Notes under the pieces: generated by a model
What the model was told of the DNA's origin: nothing
Database searches by the model: none
Seen by the model: only the letters and a program-made list of their open reading frames with translations
Translations under genes and position numbers: made by a program
NCBI GenBank assembly: GCA_035267785.1
Contig: DATFLL010000086.1
Location: 1 to 24,432 of the forward strand
From: DATFLL01 sp035267785
GTDB taxonomy: Bacteria > Pseudomonadota > Gammaproteobacteria > DATFLL01
Length of the DNA: 24,432 bases
Direction of reading: 5' to 3'
Shown here: piece by piece, positions 15,719-23,900 of the stretch
How positions within the stretch are numbered: position 1 is the first letter of the stretch
Layout of the letters: each line of letters begins with the position of its first letter

Positions 15719-16052
15719 ATTACTTCTCCTGCCTGAGCGCGCCTGCCCGGGGCTGTTGCCCCTGCCCGAGGTGTCGGCGGACGCAATAGTGCAAACGCGC
15801 TTCTATATCAGAATTACCCACTGGCCGCAACGGGGCGCGCCGGGGACCGCGCATATAACCACATTTGTCCTCGCCGGTCGAGGGTCAATCGCCCCGCCGC
15901 GGGCCCGGTCCGGCCGCGGCCCCGGGGATGCAAGCGGGGCCCGGCTCGGGTACCCTTGGCGGGGCCCCGAGGGGGAGCCGTGCGGCGCTGCACGCCGCTG
16001 CAGTGCACCTCCCATGGAACGTCTGTCTGTTGTCACAACCGGGATATACAAA
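15719..16052. other. Divergent intergenic region between dksA and the CbbY-type gene
   Basis: These 334 bases hold the dksA promoter at one end and a very GC-rich stretch (15885-16010) at the other. The GC-rich part contains a 6-bp hairpin (GCGGCG at 15982-15987 with CGCCGC at 15993-15998) and longer imperfect GGGGCC-type inverted repeats. No additional gene is convincing. No clear promoter for the CbbY-type gene was found. Confidence 0.55.
15802..15830 (-). promoter_or_regulatory. dksA promoter (-35, 17-bp spacer, extended -10)
   Basis: On the minus strand the -35 is TTGCGG (15825-15830), the spacer is exactly 17 bases, and the -10 is TATAGA (15802-15807) preceded by TGA, which makes an extended -10. 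Transcription should begin near 15795, giving a leader of about 77 bases. The bases after the -10 are AGCGCG, a GC-rich discriminator of the kind found at stringently controlled promoters. Confidence 0.7.
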
Positions 16053-16856
16053 ATGACGAGTGAACCCCTGCGCGCCCTGCTGTTCGATGTCGACGGCACG
16101 CTGGCCGATACCGAGCGCGACGGCCACCGGGTGGCCTTCAATCTGGCCTTTGCCGAGGCCGGTCTGGACTGGGACTGGAGTGTAGAGCTCTATGGCGAGC
16201 TGCTGGCCGTAACCGGTGGCAAGGAGCGCATGCGCTTCTACCTGGACCGCTACCGCCCCGACTTCAAGCGGCCGGACGACCTGGATGGCTTTATCGCCGA
16301 GCTGCATCGGGCCAAGACCCGGCATTTCACCGACCTGCTGGCGGCCGGGCGCATCCCGCTGCGCCCCGGCGTGGCCCGCCTGCTGCGCGAGGCGCGCAGC
16401 CGGGGCATGCGCCTGGGCATCGCCACCACCACGACCCCGGCCAACGTGCAGGCGCTGCTGCGCCATGCACTGGCCCCGGACGGGGAGGAGTGGTTCGAGG
16501 TCATTGCCGCCGGCGACGTCGTGCCGGCCAAGAAGCCCGCCCCGGACATCTATTTCTACGCGCTGGAGCGCATGGGCCTGGGCCCCGAGGCGTGCCTGGC
16601 GTTCGAGGATTCCGAGAACGGCGTGCGTTCGGCCCGCGACGCGGGGCTCAAGACCGTGGTTACCGTCAACGACTATACCCGTGACCAGGACTTCGACGGC
16701 GCCAGCCTGGTGCTCGACCACATGGGCGAGCCCGATGCCCCGTTCACCGTCCTGGGCGGCGAGGCAGGCGCTGCGGCGGCCGGAGCCACCTGTCTGGACG
16801 TCGACCTGGCCACGCGTCTGCACGCCGACTGCCGGGATGCCGCCGAGACCGCCTGA
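16053..16856 (+). CDS. cbbY: CbbY-type HAD phosphatase (xylulose-1,5-bisphosphate phosphatase-like)
   Basis: This 267-residue haloacid dehalogenase-superfamily enzyme belongs to the CbbY/Gph/YieH branch. Motif I is FDVDGTLADTE with nucleophile Asp12 and acid/base Asp14. Motif II is IATTTTPANVQ (Thr125-128). Motif III is the lysine of VVPAKKPAPDIY (160-161). Motif IV is AFEDSENGVRSA (Glu185, Asp186). A helical cap domain lies at about 18-90. CbbY enzymes dephosphorylate xylulose-1,5-bisphosphate, a RuBisCO misfire inhibitor, so the gene hints at a Calvin cycle; other sugar-phosphate substrates are possible. The ATG at 16053 is chosen because the domain starts there. An ATG 13 codons upstream is also in frame, and neither has a good ribosome-binding site. 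The aminotransferase gene overlaps or closely follows its 3' end. Confidence 0.9.
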   Translation: MTSEPLRALLFDVDGTLADTERDGHRVAFNLAFAEAGLDWDWSVELYGELLAVTGGKERMRFYLDRYRPDFKRPDDLDGFIAELHRAKTRHFTDLLAAGRIPLRPGVARLLREARSRGMRLGIATTTTPANVQALLRHALAPDGEEWFEVIAAGDVVPAKKPAPDIYFYALERMGLGPEACLAFEDSENGVRSARDAGLKTVVTVNDYTRDQDFDGASLVLDHMGEPDAPFTVLGGEAGAAAAGATCLDVDLATRLHADCRDAAETA

Positions 16857-18051
16857 CAGCGACCGGGCGCCCGACACGCGGCCCGCGGGCCCGCGGCCGC
16901 GGCGGATGGCCGAGATCGAGCCCTTCCATGTCATGGCGCTGCTCGGCCGTGCCCGGGAGCTCGAACGGGCGGGCCGCTCCATCGTGCACATGGAGATCGG
17001 TGAGCCCGATTTTCCCACCCCGGCCCCGGTGGTGGCCGCTGCCCAGCAGGCCGTTGCCGGCGGCGCCGTGCACTATACCCCGGCGCTGGGGCTGAGCGAG
17101 CTGCGTGAGGCGATCGCCGGCTTTTATGCCGAGCGCCACCGTCTGGACATCGATCCGGGACGTATCGTGGTAACGCCCGGCGCATCCGGCGCTCTGCTGC
17201 TGACCATGGGCGTGCTGATCGACCGCGACGCCGAGGTGCTGCTCGCCGATCCCGGCTACCCCTGTAATCGGCACTTCGCCCGCTTCGTCGAAGGGCGTGC
17301 CCGCGCCGTGCCGGTCGGCCCTGAAACGGGTTACCAGCTCACCCCTGAACTGGTCGAACGCCACTGGGGGGAGCGCACGGTCGCCGTGCTGCTGGCCTCG
17401 CCGGCCAACCCGACCGGAACTCTGGTGCCGCCGGAGGACATCGCCCGCATCGCGGCATTCGCGAGCGAGCGGGGCGGCATGCTCATCGTCGACGAGATCT
17501 ACCAGGGACTGATCTACGAAGGTGAGGCGTGCACTGCGTTGAGCTCGGGCGAGCGGTTGTTCGTGGTCAACAGTTTCTCCAAGTACTTCAGCATGACGGG
17601 CTGGCGGATCGGCTGGCTGGTCGCGCCCGAGGATTACATCGGAGACATCGAGCGCCTGGCCCAGAACATCTTCCTGTCGGCCCCGACCCTGGCCCAACAC
17701 GCGGCGCTGGCCGCGTTGCGCCCGCAGACCCTCGAGATCCTGGAACAGCGCCGGGCGGCCTTTCGCGAGCGGAGAGATTTTCTCCTGCCGGCCCTGCGCG
17801 AGCTGGGCTTCGACATCCCCGTCACACCGGCGGGGGCCTTTTACCTGTACGCCGATTGCGGGCGTTTCACCGACGACAGCTTCCAGTTTGCCGCCGATTT
17901 ACTGGAGAAGGCGGGTGTGGCGGTCACCCCCGGGCGGGACTTCGGTGAGTATGCCGCCGAGCGTCATCTGCGCTTTGCCTATACCACCTCGCTGGCGCAG
18001 CTCGAGGAGGGCGTGGCGCGCCTGCGCCGGTACCTGACGGCCGGCGCCTGA
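16837..18051 (+). CDS. Class I/II pyridoxal-phosphate aminotransferase
   Basis: This is a PLP fold-type I aminotransferase of the AspC/YbdL-like group, probably acting on aspartate, aromatic or related amino acids; specificity cannot be read directly. The substrate-binding segment is MEIGEPDFPTP. The cofactor site shows TPGASGALLL, ASPANPTGT with Asn191, and IVDEIYQGL with Asp219 and Tyr222. The PLP lysine is Lys249 in NSFSKYFSMTGWRIGWL. C-terminal TPGRDFGEYAAERHLRFAY carries the carboxylate-binding arginine. Two starts are possible: ATG 16837 (404 residues, overlapping the CbbY-type gene by 20 bp) or ATG 16906 (381 residues). I prefer the first because the second ATG lies inside the conserved RMAEIEPF motif. 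Neither has a clear ribosome-binding site. The gene ends 6 bases from convergent cysZ. Confidence 0.92.
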   Translation: MPPRPPDSDRAPDTRPAGPRPRRMAEIEPFHVMALLGRARELERAGRSIVHMEIGEPDFPTPAPVVAAAQQAVAGGAVHYTPALGLSELREAIAGFYAERHRLDIDPGRIVVTPGASGALLLTMGVLIDRDAEVLLADPGYPCNRHFARFVEGRARAVPVGPETGYQLTPELVERHWGERTVAVLLASPANPTGTLVPPEDIARIAAFASERGGMLIVDEIYQGLIYEGEACTALSSGERLFVVNSFSKYFSMTGWRIGWLVAPEDYIGDIERLAQNIFLSAPTLAQHAALAALRPQTLEILEQRRAAFRERRDFLLPALRELGFDIPVTPAGAFYLYADCGRFTDDSFQFAADLLEKAGVAVTPGRDFGEYAAERHLRFAYTTSLAQLEEGVARLRRYLTAGA

Positions 18052-18057
18052 CGTTCC

Positions 18058-18804
18058 TCAGGGGTTGTCCAGCGCGCCCGGACGGCGCAGCTGTTCGACC
18101 CACAGCGCGGTGGCGCCGGCCACCGCCGTCGGCATGACCAGGAAATTGAACAGCGGCACCATCGTGCCGACCATCACCGCCGCCCCGTAGCCCAGATTCA
18201 GGAATTTCTTCTCCGCCAGGCGCCGGCGCTGGTCGGGGAAGGTCAGCCCGTGGTTGCCCATGGGATAGTCAGCGTACTCGATCGTCAGCATCCAGGCGCC
18301 GAAGACCAGCCAGGCGAACGGGGCGATCAGGTTGACCACCGGAATGACGAACAGGATCAGCAGCGGGATGGCCCAAAGGATAAAGTACACATACTTTTTG
18401 AGCTCCCCGAGGATCGCATCCTTGGCTTCGGCCAGAAAGGACTTGTCGCTGCCCGGCGGACGCTGGCCCGTCAGGTGATATTCCACCGCTTCGGCGAGGT
18501 AGCCGTTGAACGGCGCGCCGACCAGGTTGGCCACCAGGGTGAAACCGAAGAACACGATGACGACCGCGGCGGCGGCGAACACCAGCCACAGCAGCCAGGA
18601 CAGCCACGCCAGCCAGCTCGGCAGCTCGGGCATGAGGTGGTCGATGAAGCTGCCGAAGTAGTCTGCGGCCAGCCACAGGGCGGCGACGAACAGCACGATG
18701 TTGATGAGCAGCGGCAGGATCACGAACCGGCGCACGCGCGGCTTGTTCAACAGGGTCAGGCCGCGCAGCAGATAGCCGGCGCCGGTGACGGGGTTGCTGA
18801 TCAT
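18058..18804 (-). CDS. cysZ: Sulfate transporter CysZ
   Basis: CysZ is an inner-membrane protein that brings sulfate into the cell for cysteine synthesis. The 248-residue length matches the family (~250). The N-terminus ISNPVTGAGYLLRGLTLLNKPRVRRFVILPLLINIVLF is typical, with the first long helix following it. Hydrophobic segments are at about 27-46, 66-95, 140-160 and 205-230. The conserved LVGAPFNGYLAEAVE and EYADYPMGNHGLTFPDQRR regions are present. The ATG has an AAGGA box eight bases upstream. No cysteine-pathway gene is next to it in this window. The adjacent D-ribulose-kinase-like gene ends 100 bases upstream on the same strand. Confidence 0.93.
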   Translation of the reverse strand: MISNPVTGAGYLLRGLTLLNKPRVRRFVILPLLINIVLFVAALWLAADYFGSFIDHLMPELPSWLAWLSWLLWLVFAAAAVVIVFFGFTLVANLVGAPFNGYLAEAVEYHLTGQRPPGSDKSFLAEAKDAILGELKKYVYFILWAIPLLILFVIPVVNLIAPFAWLVFGAWMLTIEYADYPMGNHGLTFPDQRRRLAEKKFLNLGYGAAVMVGTMVPLFNFLVMPTAVAGATALWVEQLRRPGALDNP

Positions 18805-18904
18805 GGGGCGATTCCTTGCGTGGGTTCTTGGACGGACGCGTTTGTTTTCGAGTATTCGGACCAGCCCCGATTAAATCGAAAAGCCGCCGCCAGTGAAAGC
18901 CCCG

Positions 18905-20281
18905 TCAAGTCTCGTCCGCCTCGATTGGCGCCGCCGCCCCGGCTCGGGCCAGCAGGGCGCTGCCGTAGGCGGCCTCGCCGTGGACAACCGCGGGCATAGG
19001 TACGGCGAGCAGTCGGGCGCGGATCGCCGTCCAGGCAGCGTTGGCCGCGCCGCCGCCGACGCTGCGCACCGAGCTCGGATAGGGCGCGCCCAGCTCGGCC
19101 AGACGGCGGTAGCCGGCGTGCTCGATGCGGGCGATGCCCTCCAGCAGGCCCTGCAGGAACCGCCGGTCGTCGGCCGGGCGCGGGCTCAGGCGCGGCGCCA
19201 GGGTCGGGTCGCTGATGGGGAAGCGCTCGCCGGGGCCGGGCAGCGGATAGTAGTCGAGGCCGGTGGGCGTCTGCGGGTCCAGCCCGGCGCTCAGCTCGGC
19301 AAGTCGGGCATCGTCGAAATAGCGGCGCAGCACCGCACCGCCGCTGTTGGATCCGCCGCCGACGAGCCACAGCCGCGTCTGCCTGGCGTGGCTATCGGGC
19401 CCCGCGGCTGGCAGCGGCTGACTGTAGACGCCGTAGTCCGGTGCGAACACGGGGCGCTCGGCGATGACCTTGAGCACCAGGGTCGAGCCCAGCGAGGTGA
19501 CGGCCTCGCCCGGGACGCGTGCGCCGGTGGCGACAAAGGCCGCCGTGCTGTCCGTCGTGCCGGCCACGACCCGCACGCTCTCGCTCAGGCCGAGCGCAGC
19601 GGCCGCCGCCGGACACAGCCGGCCGAGGCGCGAGCCCGGCGCCACCACCCGCGGCAGCAGGGCCCCGTCTGTACCCAGTTGGGTAAGCCATTCGGGCCAG
19701 CGCTCCGTCACCGGGTCCCAGCCGAGCTTGAGGCAGTTGTTGGCGTCGCTGACGCCGCCGCGGCCGATCATCCGGGCGGCGATCCAGTCGGCCTGGTGCA
19801 GGGCGTAGCGGGCCCGCGACGCCCGCGGTCCGGCGAGCAGCCAAAGCAGCTTGGCCAGGGCGCCGCTGGTGCCGTGGGCGGCGCTGGCCGCCGGTGCCTG
19901 CTCGGCGATGCGTCGCGCCTGGGCGACGGTGCGGCCGTCGTTGTACATGAGGGCCGGCCCGAGGGGGCGCAGGTCCGTGTCGGCGAGCAGCAGGGTGCCG
20001 GAGGTACCGTCCACCGCGATGGCGGTGACGGCCTCGCGGGGCACGCGCTCGCCGAGGCGGTGCGATACCTGCACCACCGCCTTCCACCACAGCGCCGGGT
20101 CCTGCTCGACGCCGGTGCCGGCCCCCGCGTCGGTATCGACGCGCTGCGGCGGCGCCAGGTTCACGCGGGCCTCGCCGTGCACGCGACCCCCGGCGTCGAT
20201 GGCGATGGCGCGGCAGCCGGAGGTGCCGAGGTCGATGCCGACGAACAGGGGTTCGGAGTTGGCAAGGGCGGCGCGGGTCAT
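18905..20281 (-). CDS. FGGY-family carbohydrate kinase, D-ribulose kinase-like
   Basis: This 458-residue FGGY kinase phosphorylates a sugar with ATP. Residues GIDLGTSGCRA (15-25) form the phosphate-binding start, with Asp17. IAVDGTSGTLLLAD follows at about 88-101, and the catalytic base is Asp244 in AGTTDSTAAF. The segments GEAVTSLGSTLVLK, WLVGGGSNSGGAVLRRYF, GLDYYPLPGPGERFPISDP and FLQGLLEGIARIEHAGYRRL closely follow the cyanobacterial/plant subgroup whose Synechococcus member was shown to be a D-ribulose kinase, as I recall that sequence. The product would be ribulose-5-phosphate, the precursor of RuBP. ATG 20281 is preceded by AAGG at eight bases. The frame stays open far upstream through queF and smc, but only from this ATG on is the sequence kinase-like. 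It lies 83 bases after queF. Confidence 0.9.
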   Translation of the reverse strand: MTRAALANSEPLFVGIDLGTSGCRAIAIDAGGRVHGEARVNLAPPQRVDTDAGAGTGVEQDPALWWKAVVQVSHRLGERVPREAVTAIAVDGTSGTLLLADTDLRPLGPALMYNDGRTVAQARRIAEQAPAASAAHGTSGALAKLLWLLAGPRASRARYALHQADWIAARMIGRGGVSDANNCLKLGWDPVTERWPEWLTQLGTDGALLPRVVAPGSRLGRLCPAAAAALGLSESVRVVAGTTDSTAAFVATGARVPGEAVTSLGSTLVLKVIAERPVFAPDYGVYSQPLPAAGPDSHARQTRLWLVGGGSNSGGAVLRRYFDDARLAELSAGLDPQTPTGLDYYPLPGPGERFPISDPTLAPRLSPRPADDRRFLQGLLEGIARIEHAGYRRLAELGAPYPSSVRSVGGGAANAAWTAIRARLLAVPMPAVVHGEAAYGSALLARAGAAAPIEADET

Positions 20282-20341
20282 GCCCGCGACCTTAGGCGCT
20301 GGCGTCGGCCCAGGCAAGCGGTTGCGCCCGGTTGCACCGGG

Positions 20342-20357
20342 GCGGCGCAGGCGCCGC
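20342..20357 (-). other. GC-rich hairpin after queF
   Basis: GCGGCGC and GCGCCGC flank two bases just past the queF stop codon. Pairing would need to open one or two pairs to form a loop. There is no T run, so it is at most a weak attenuator before the kinase gene. Confidence 0.3.
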
Positions 20358-20364
20358 GGTGAGC

Positions 20365-20757
20365 CTACTCGGGCAAATGGACAGGTGCGGGAGGGGTCCA
20401 GTCGGCGGCGCGGTGCTCGGCCACGACCGTGGTATAGATGCCGCCGCGCACGTTGAATACCGCCCGCAGGCGCATGAAGCGCGGCGCCGTCGCCGCAACC
20501 AGGTCGTCCAGGATGCGGTTGGTGACCGCCTCGTGGAAGGCGCCTTCCTCGCGGAAAGACCAGACGTAGAGCTTGAGGGATTTGAGCTCCACGCAGAGCC
20601 GATCGGGTACATACTCGATGTGGAGGGTGGCGAAGTCCGGCTGGCCGGTCTTCGGGCACAGGCAGGTGAACTCCGGTACCTCGATGCGGATCGTGTAGTC
20701 GCGCTCGGGCATCGGGTTGTCGAAGGTTTCCAGGTCTTTGCTGGGTTGGCTGGGCAT
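20365..20757 (-). CDS. queF: NADPH-dependent 7-cyano-7-deazaguanine reductase QueF (short type)
   Basis: QueF reduces preQ0 to preQ1 in queuosine synthesis. The product is 130 residues, the unimodal short type with a single T-fold domain rather than the ~280-residue E. coli type. The catalytic thioimide-forming cysteine is Cys34 in EFTCLCPKTGQPD, with Asp41 as the proton donor. The family motif ELKSLKLYVWSFR is present, followed by AFHEAVTNRILDDL. The end is typical (FNVRGGIYTTV, HLPE). ATG 20757 is chosen because the domain starts there; the frame extends upstream to 20895 without support. The GGAA eight bases upstream is a modest ribosome-binding site. GluQ, which modifies queuosine in tRNA-Asp, is in the same window but not adjacent. 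The D-ribulose-kinase-like gene follows on the same strand. Confidence 0.95.
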   Translation of the reverse strand: MPSQPSKDLETFDNPMPERDYTIRIEVPEFTCLCPKTGQPDFATLHIEYVPDRLCVELKSLKLYVWSFREEGAFHEAVTNRILDDLVAATAPRFMRLRAVFNVRGGIYTTVVAEHRAADWTPPAPVHLPE

Positions 20758-20921
20758 GGTGCGTTCCGACAATCGGCAGGCTGAAACAGGGCAGGCATGA
20801 TACACCAGCGGGACGGTCGGCGGATACGCCGGCGAGGGCCGGGTGGGACGCCCCGACGGGCGCGCGGGCCCCGGCTGGCGCGGGATTTGGGGCACGCGTC
20901 GCAGCCCGCGCTATTTCGAGG

Positions 20922-20950
20922 TTGTCAATATTGTATGGGTTGAGTGCAAT
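20922..20950 (+). promoter_or_regulatory. Candidate smc promoter
   Basis: TTGTCA (20922-20927) matches the -35 consensus at five of six positions and is followed after exactly 17 bases by TGCAAT (20945-20950), four of six for the -10. Transcription would begin only about 12 bases before the smc ATG, so the message would be almost leaderless; no ribosome-binding site is visible there. The 211-base divergent gap with queF holds no other gene. Confidence 0.4.
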
Positions 20951-20968
20951 CCTGTATCTTTGCTCGTC

Positions 20969-23900
20969 ATGCGTCTGAACAAGATCAAGCTTGCTGGCTT
21001 CAAGTCCTTCGTCGACCCTACCAGTATCCCTCTGCCCAGCAACCTGATCGGCATCGTCGGTCCGAACGGCTGCGGCAAGTCCAATATCATCGACGCCGTG
21101 CGTTGGGTCATGGGCGAGTCCTCGGCCAAGCATCTGCGCGGCGACTCCATGGCCGACGTCATCTTCAACGGCTCGACCTCGCGCAAGCCTGTTGGCCAGG
21201 CCTCGATCGAACTGGTCTTCGACAACAGCGACGGCTCGGTCGGCGGTCAGTACGCCCAGTACAACGAGATATCGGTCAAGCGCGTCGTCTCGCGCGACGG
21301 CCAGTCGAATTACTACCTCAACGGCACGCGCTGCCGACGCCGCGATATCACCGACATCTTCCTCGGTACCGGTCTGGGTCCGCGCAGCTACGCCATTATC
21401 GAGCAGGGCACCATCTCGCGCATCATCGAGGCCAAACCCGAGGAGCTGCGCATCTTCCTCGAGGAGGCGGCGGGCATCTCCAAGTACAAGGAGCGCCGGC
21501 GCGAGACCGAAAACCGCATGCGTCACACGCATGAGAATCTCGAGCGCCTGAACGATCTGCGCGACGAGCTGACCAAGCAGCTCGCCCACCTGCAGCGACA
21601 GGCCAAGACCGCCGAGAAGTACAAGGAGCTCAAGCAGGAGGAGCGCCTGCTGCGCGCCCAGCTCCAGGCACTGCGCTGGCGGGGGCTGGACGCCAAGGCC
21701 GGGGAGGTTGAGGCCCGGATCAAGGACAGCGAGAACCGCTATGAGGCCGAGGTGGCGCGCCAGCGCAGCACCGAGACCGAGATCGAAAAACAGCGCGAGC
21801 TGCACGTCGAGGCTAACGACCGCTTCAACGCCGTTCAGGGTCGTTTTTACAGTGTCGGTGCGGATATCGCGCGCCTGGAGCAGAACATCCAGCATTCCCG
21901 CGAGCGCCGCCAACAACAGCAGCAGGATCTGGCCCAGCTCGAGCGCACGCTCGAGGAGTCACGCGCGCACCTGGCGAACGATCAGAAGCGCCTGGAGGAG
22001 CTGCGCGCCTCGCTGCAGGAAAACGAGCCCGCCCTGCAGGCGGCCGAGGAGGCCGAGCGTGCTTCCGCCGCAGCGCTGGCCGAGGCCGAGCAGGCCATGC
22101 AGGATTGGCAGAGCGCCTGGGACGCGTTCAACGAGGAGGCCGCCGAGCCGGCCCGTACCGCCGAGGTCGAGCGCGCGCGCATCGAGCACCAGGAGCAGCA
22201 CAGCGTGCAGCTCAAGCAGCGCCTGGAACGCTACGAGGAGGAGCTCGCCGCGCAGTCGACCCAGGCGCTGGAGACCGAGATAGAGGACCTGACCCGGCGC
22301 GGCAGCGAGGCCGAGGCCGAGGCGCAGCGTCACCAGGCGCAGCTCCAGGAGTTGAAGGAACAGATCGGTCACCAGCGCGAGCAGAACAACGAATGCTCGC
22401 GCGAGCTCGACGAGGCGCGCAGCGAGCTGCAGTCGCTGCGCGGACGCCACGCGTCGCTGGAGGCGCTGCAGCAGGCCGCCCTGGGCAAACGCGAGGGAGC
22501 CGTCAGCGAGTGGCTCGAGCACCACAATCTGGCCGAGGCGAAGCGCCTGGCCGAGGGCATCGAGGTCGAGCGCGGCTGGGAGCGTGCAGTGGAATGCGTG
22601 CTGGGCCTCAATCTCGAGGCGGTATGTACCGACGACATGGATCCGCTGGTCGGCCTGCTCGGCGAGCTCGAGCACGGCTCGCTGGTCCTGTTCGATACCG
22701 GTTCCCAGGCGCAGGCCGCGCCGGCCGCGGACAAGACACCGCTGCTCAGTAAGGTTCAGGCCCCCTGGTCGCTGGGCGGACTGCTCGGCGGGGTCTACGC
22801 GGCCGAGAGTTTGGAGCAGGCACTGGCCCAGCGTCACGCGCTGGCCGCGCACGAGTCCTTCATCACCCGCGAGGGGATCTGGGTCGGCAGCGGCTGGCTG
22901 CGCGTCGTGCGCGAAGAAGACGAACGCGCCGGCGTGCTCGAGCGCGAGCAGGAGATGAAGGAGCTCGGTACGCGCCTGCACGCGCTGGCCGAGCGGGTCG
23001 AGACGCTGCAGGAGCGTCTGGACACCGGACGCGAGGCGCTGCATGCCCGTGAGGCCGAGCGCGATGCCGCGCAGGCCGCCTTCAACCAGGCCAATCACGC
23101 CCACGCGGGCCTGAAGGCCGATCTGAGCGCGCGCCAGTCGCGCCTGGAGCAGGCGCGAACCCGTCACCAGCGCTTGGAGGCCGATATCGAGGAGACACGC
23201 AGCCAGATCGCCAAGGATGCCGAGGAGCTTTCGGCTGCCCGCGGGCGCCTGGAGTCGGCGCTGGCGCGCATGCAGGAGCTGGAACAGCGGCGCGAGCAGC
23301 TCAATGCCGAGCGCGAGACGCTGCGCACCCGACTGGAAGAGGCCCGCGCGCGGGCCCATGCCGATCGCGATAACGCGCATGCCGTCGCCCTGAAGACCGG
23401 TACACTGCGCACCGAGCTGTCCTCGACCGAGCAGGGCCTGGAGCGCGTTCAGGGCCAGCTCGACCAGCTGGGGGCGCGCCGCGACGAGCTGCAGGCCGCG
23501 CTGGCCGAGGGCGAGGCGCCGATCAACGCCATGGGCGAGGAGCTCGAGGGGCTGCTCGCGCTGCGCGTCAGCGTCGAGTCCGAGCTGAGCGAGGCGCGCA
23601 CCCGTCTGGAGGAAATCGATCACCGTCTGCGCGAGCTCGACACGGAGCGCGCCGAGGCCGAGCAGCGCGTCCAGGAGATACGCTCCGAGCTGGAGCAGGT
23701 GCGTATCGGGTGGCAGGAGGTCAAGGTCCGCCGCCAGACCCTGCAGGAGCAGGTCGCCGAATCCGGCTATGAGCTCAAGACCCTGCTCGAGGAGATGCCC
23801 GAGGGCGCCGAAGAGGGGCCGTGGGCCGAGCAGGTCGAGACCATCGAGCGGCGAATCCAGCGCCTGGGTCCGATCAACCTCGCCGCCATCGAGGAGTTCG

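Noticed and set aside
15423..16052. Upstream extension of the CbbY-type protein
   Set aside because: The extension is antisense to the dksA lysine repeats, giving artificial Phe/Leu/Ala-rich sequence that mimics membrane segments.
20282..21916. Upstream in-frame extension of the FGGY kinase to 1003 residues
   Set aside because: The extension runs through queF in another frame and antisense to smc; the kinase domain begins at the ATG at 20281.
21959..23623. 554-codon minus-strand frame opposite smc
   Set aside because: Leu/Ala/Gln-rich sequence is the complement of the SMC coiled coil; no independent support.
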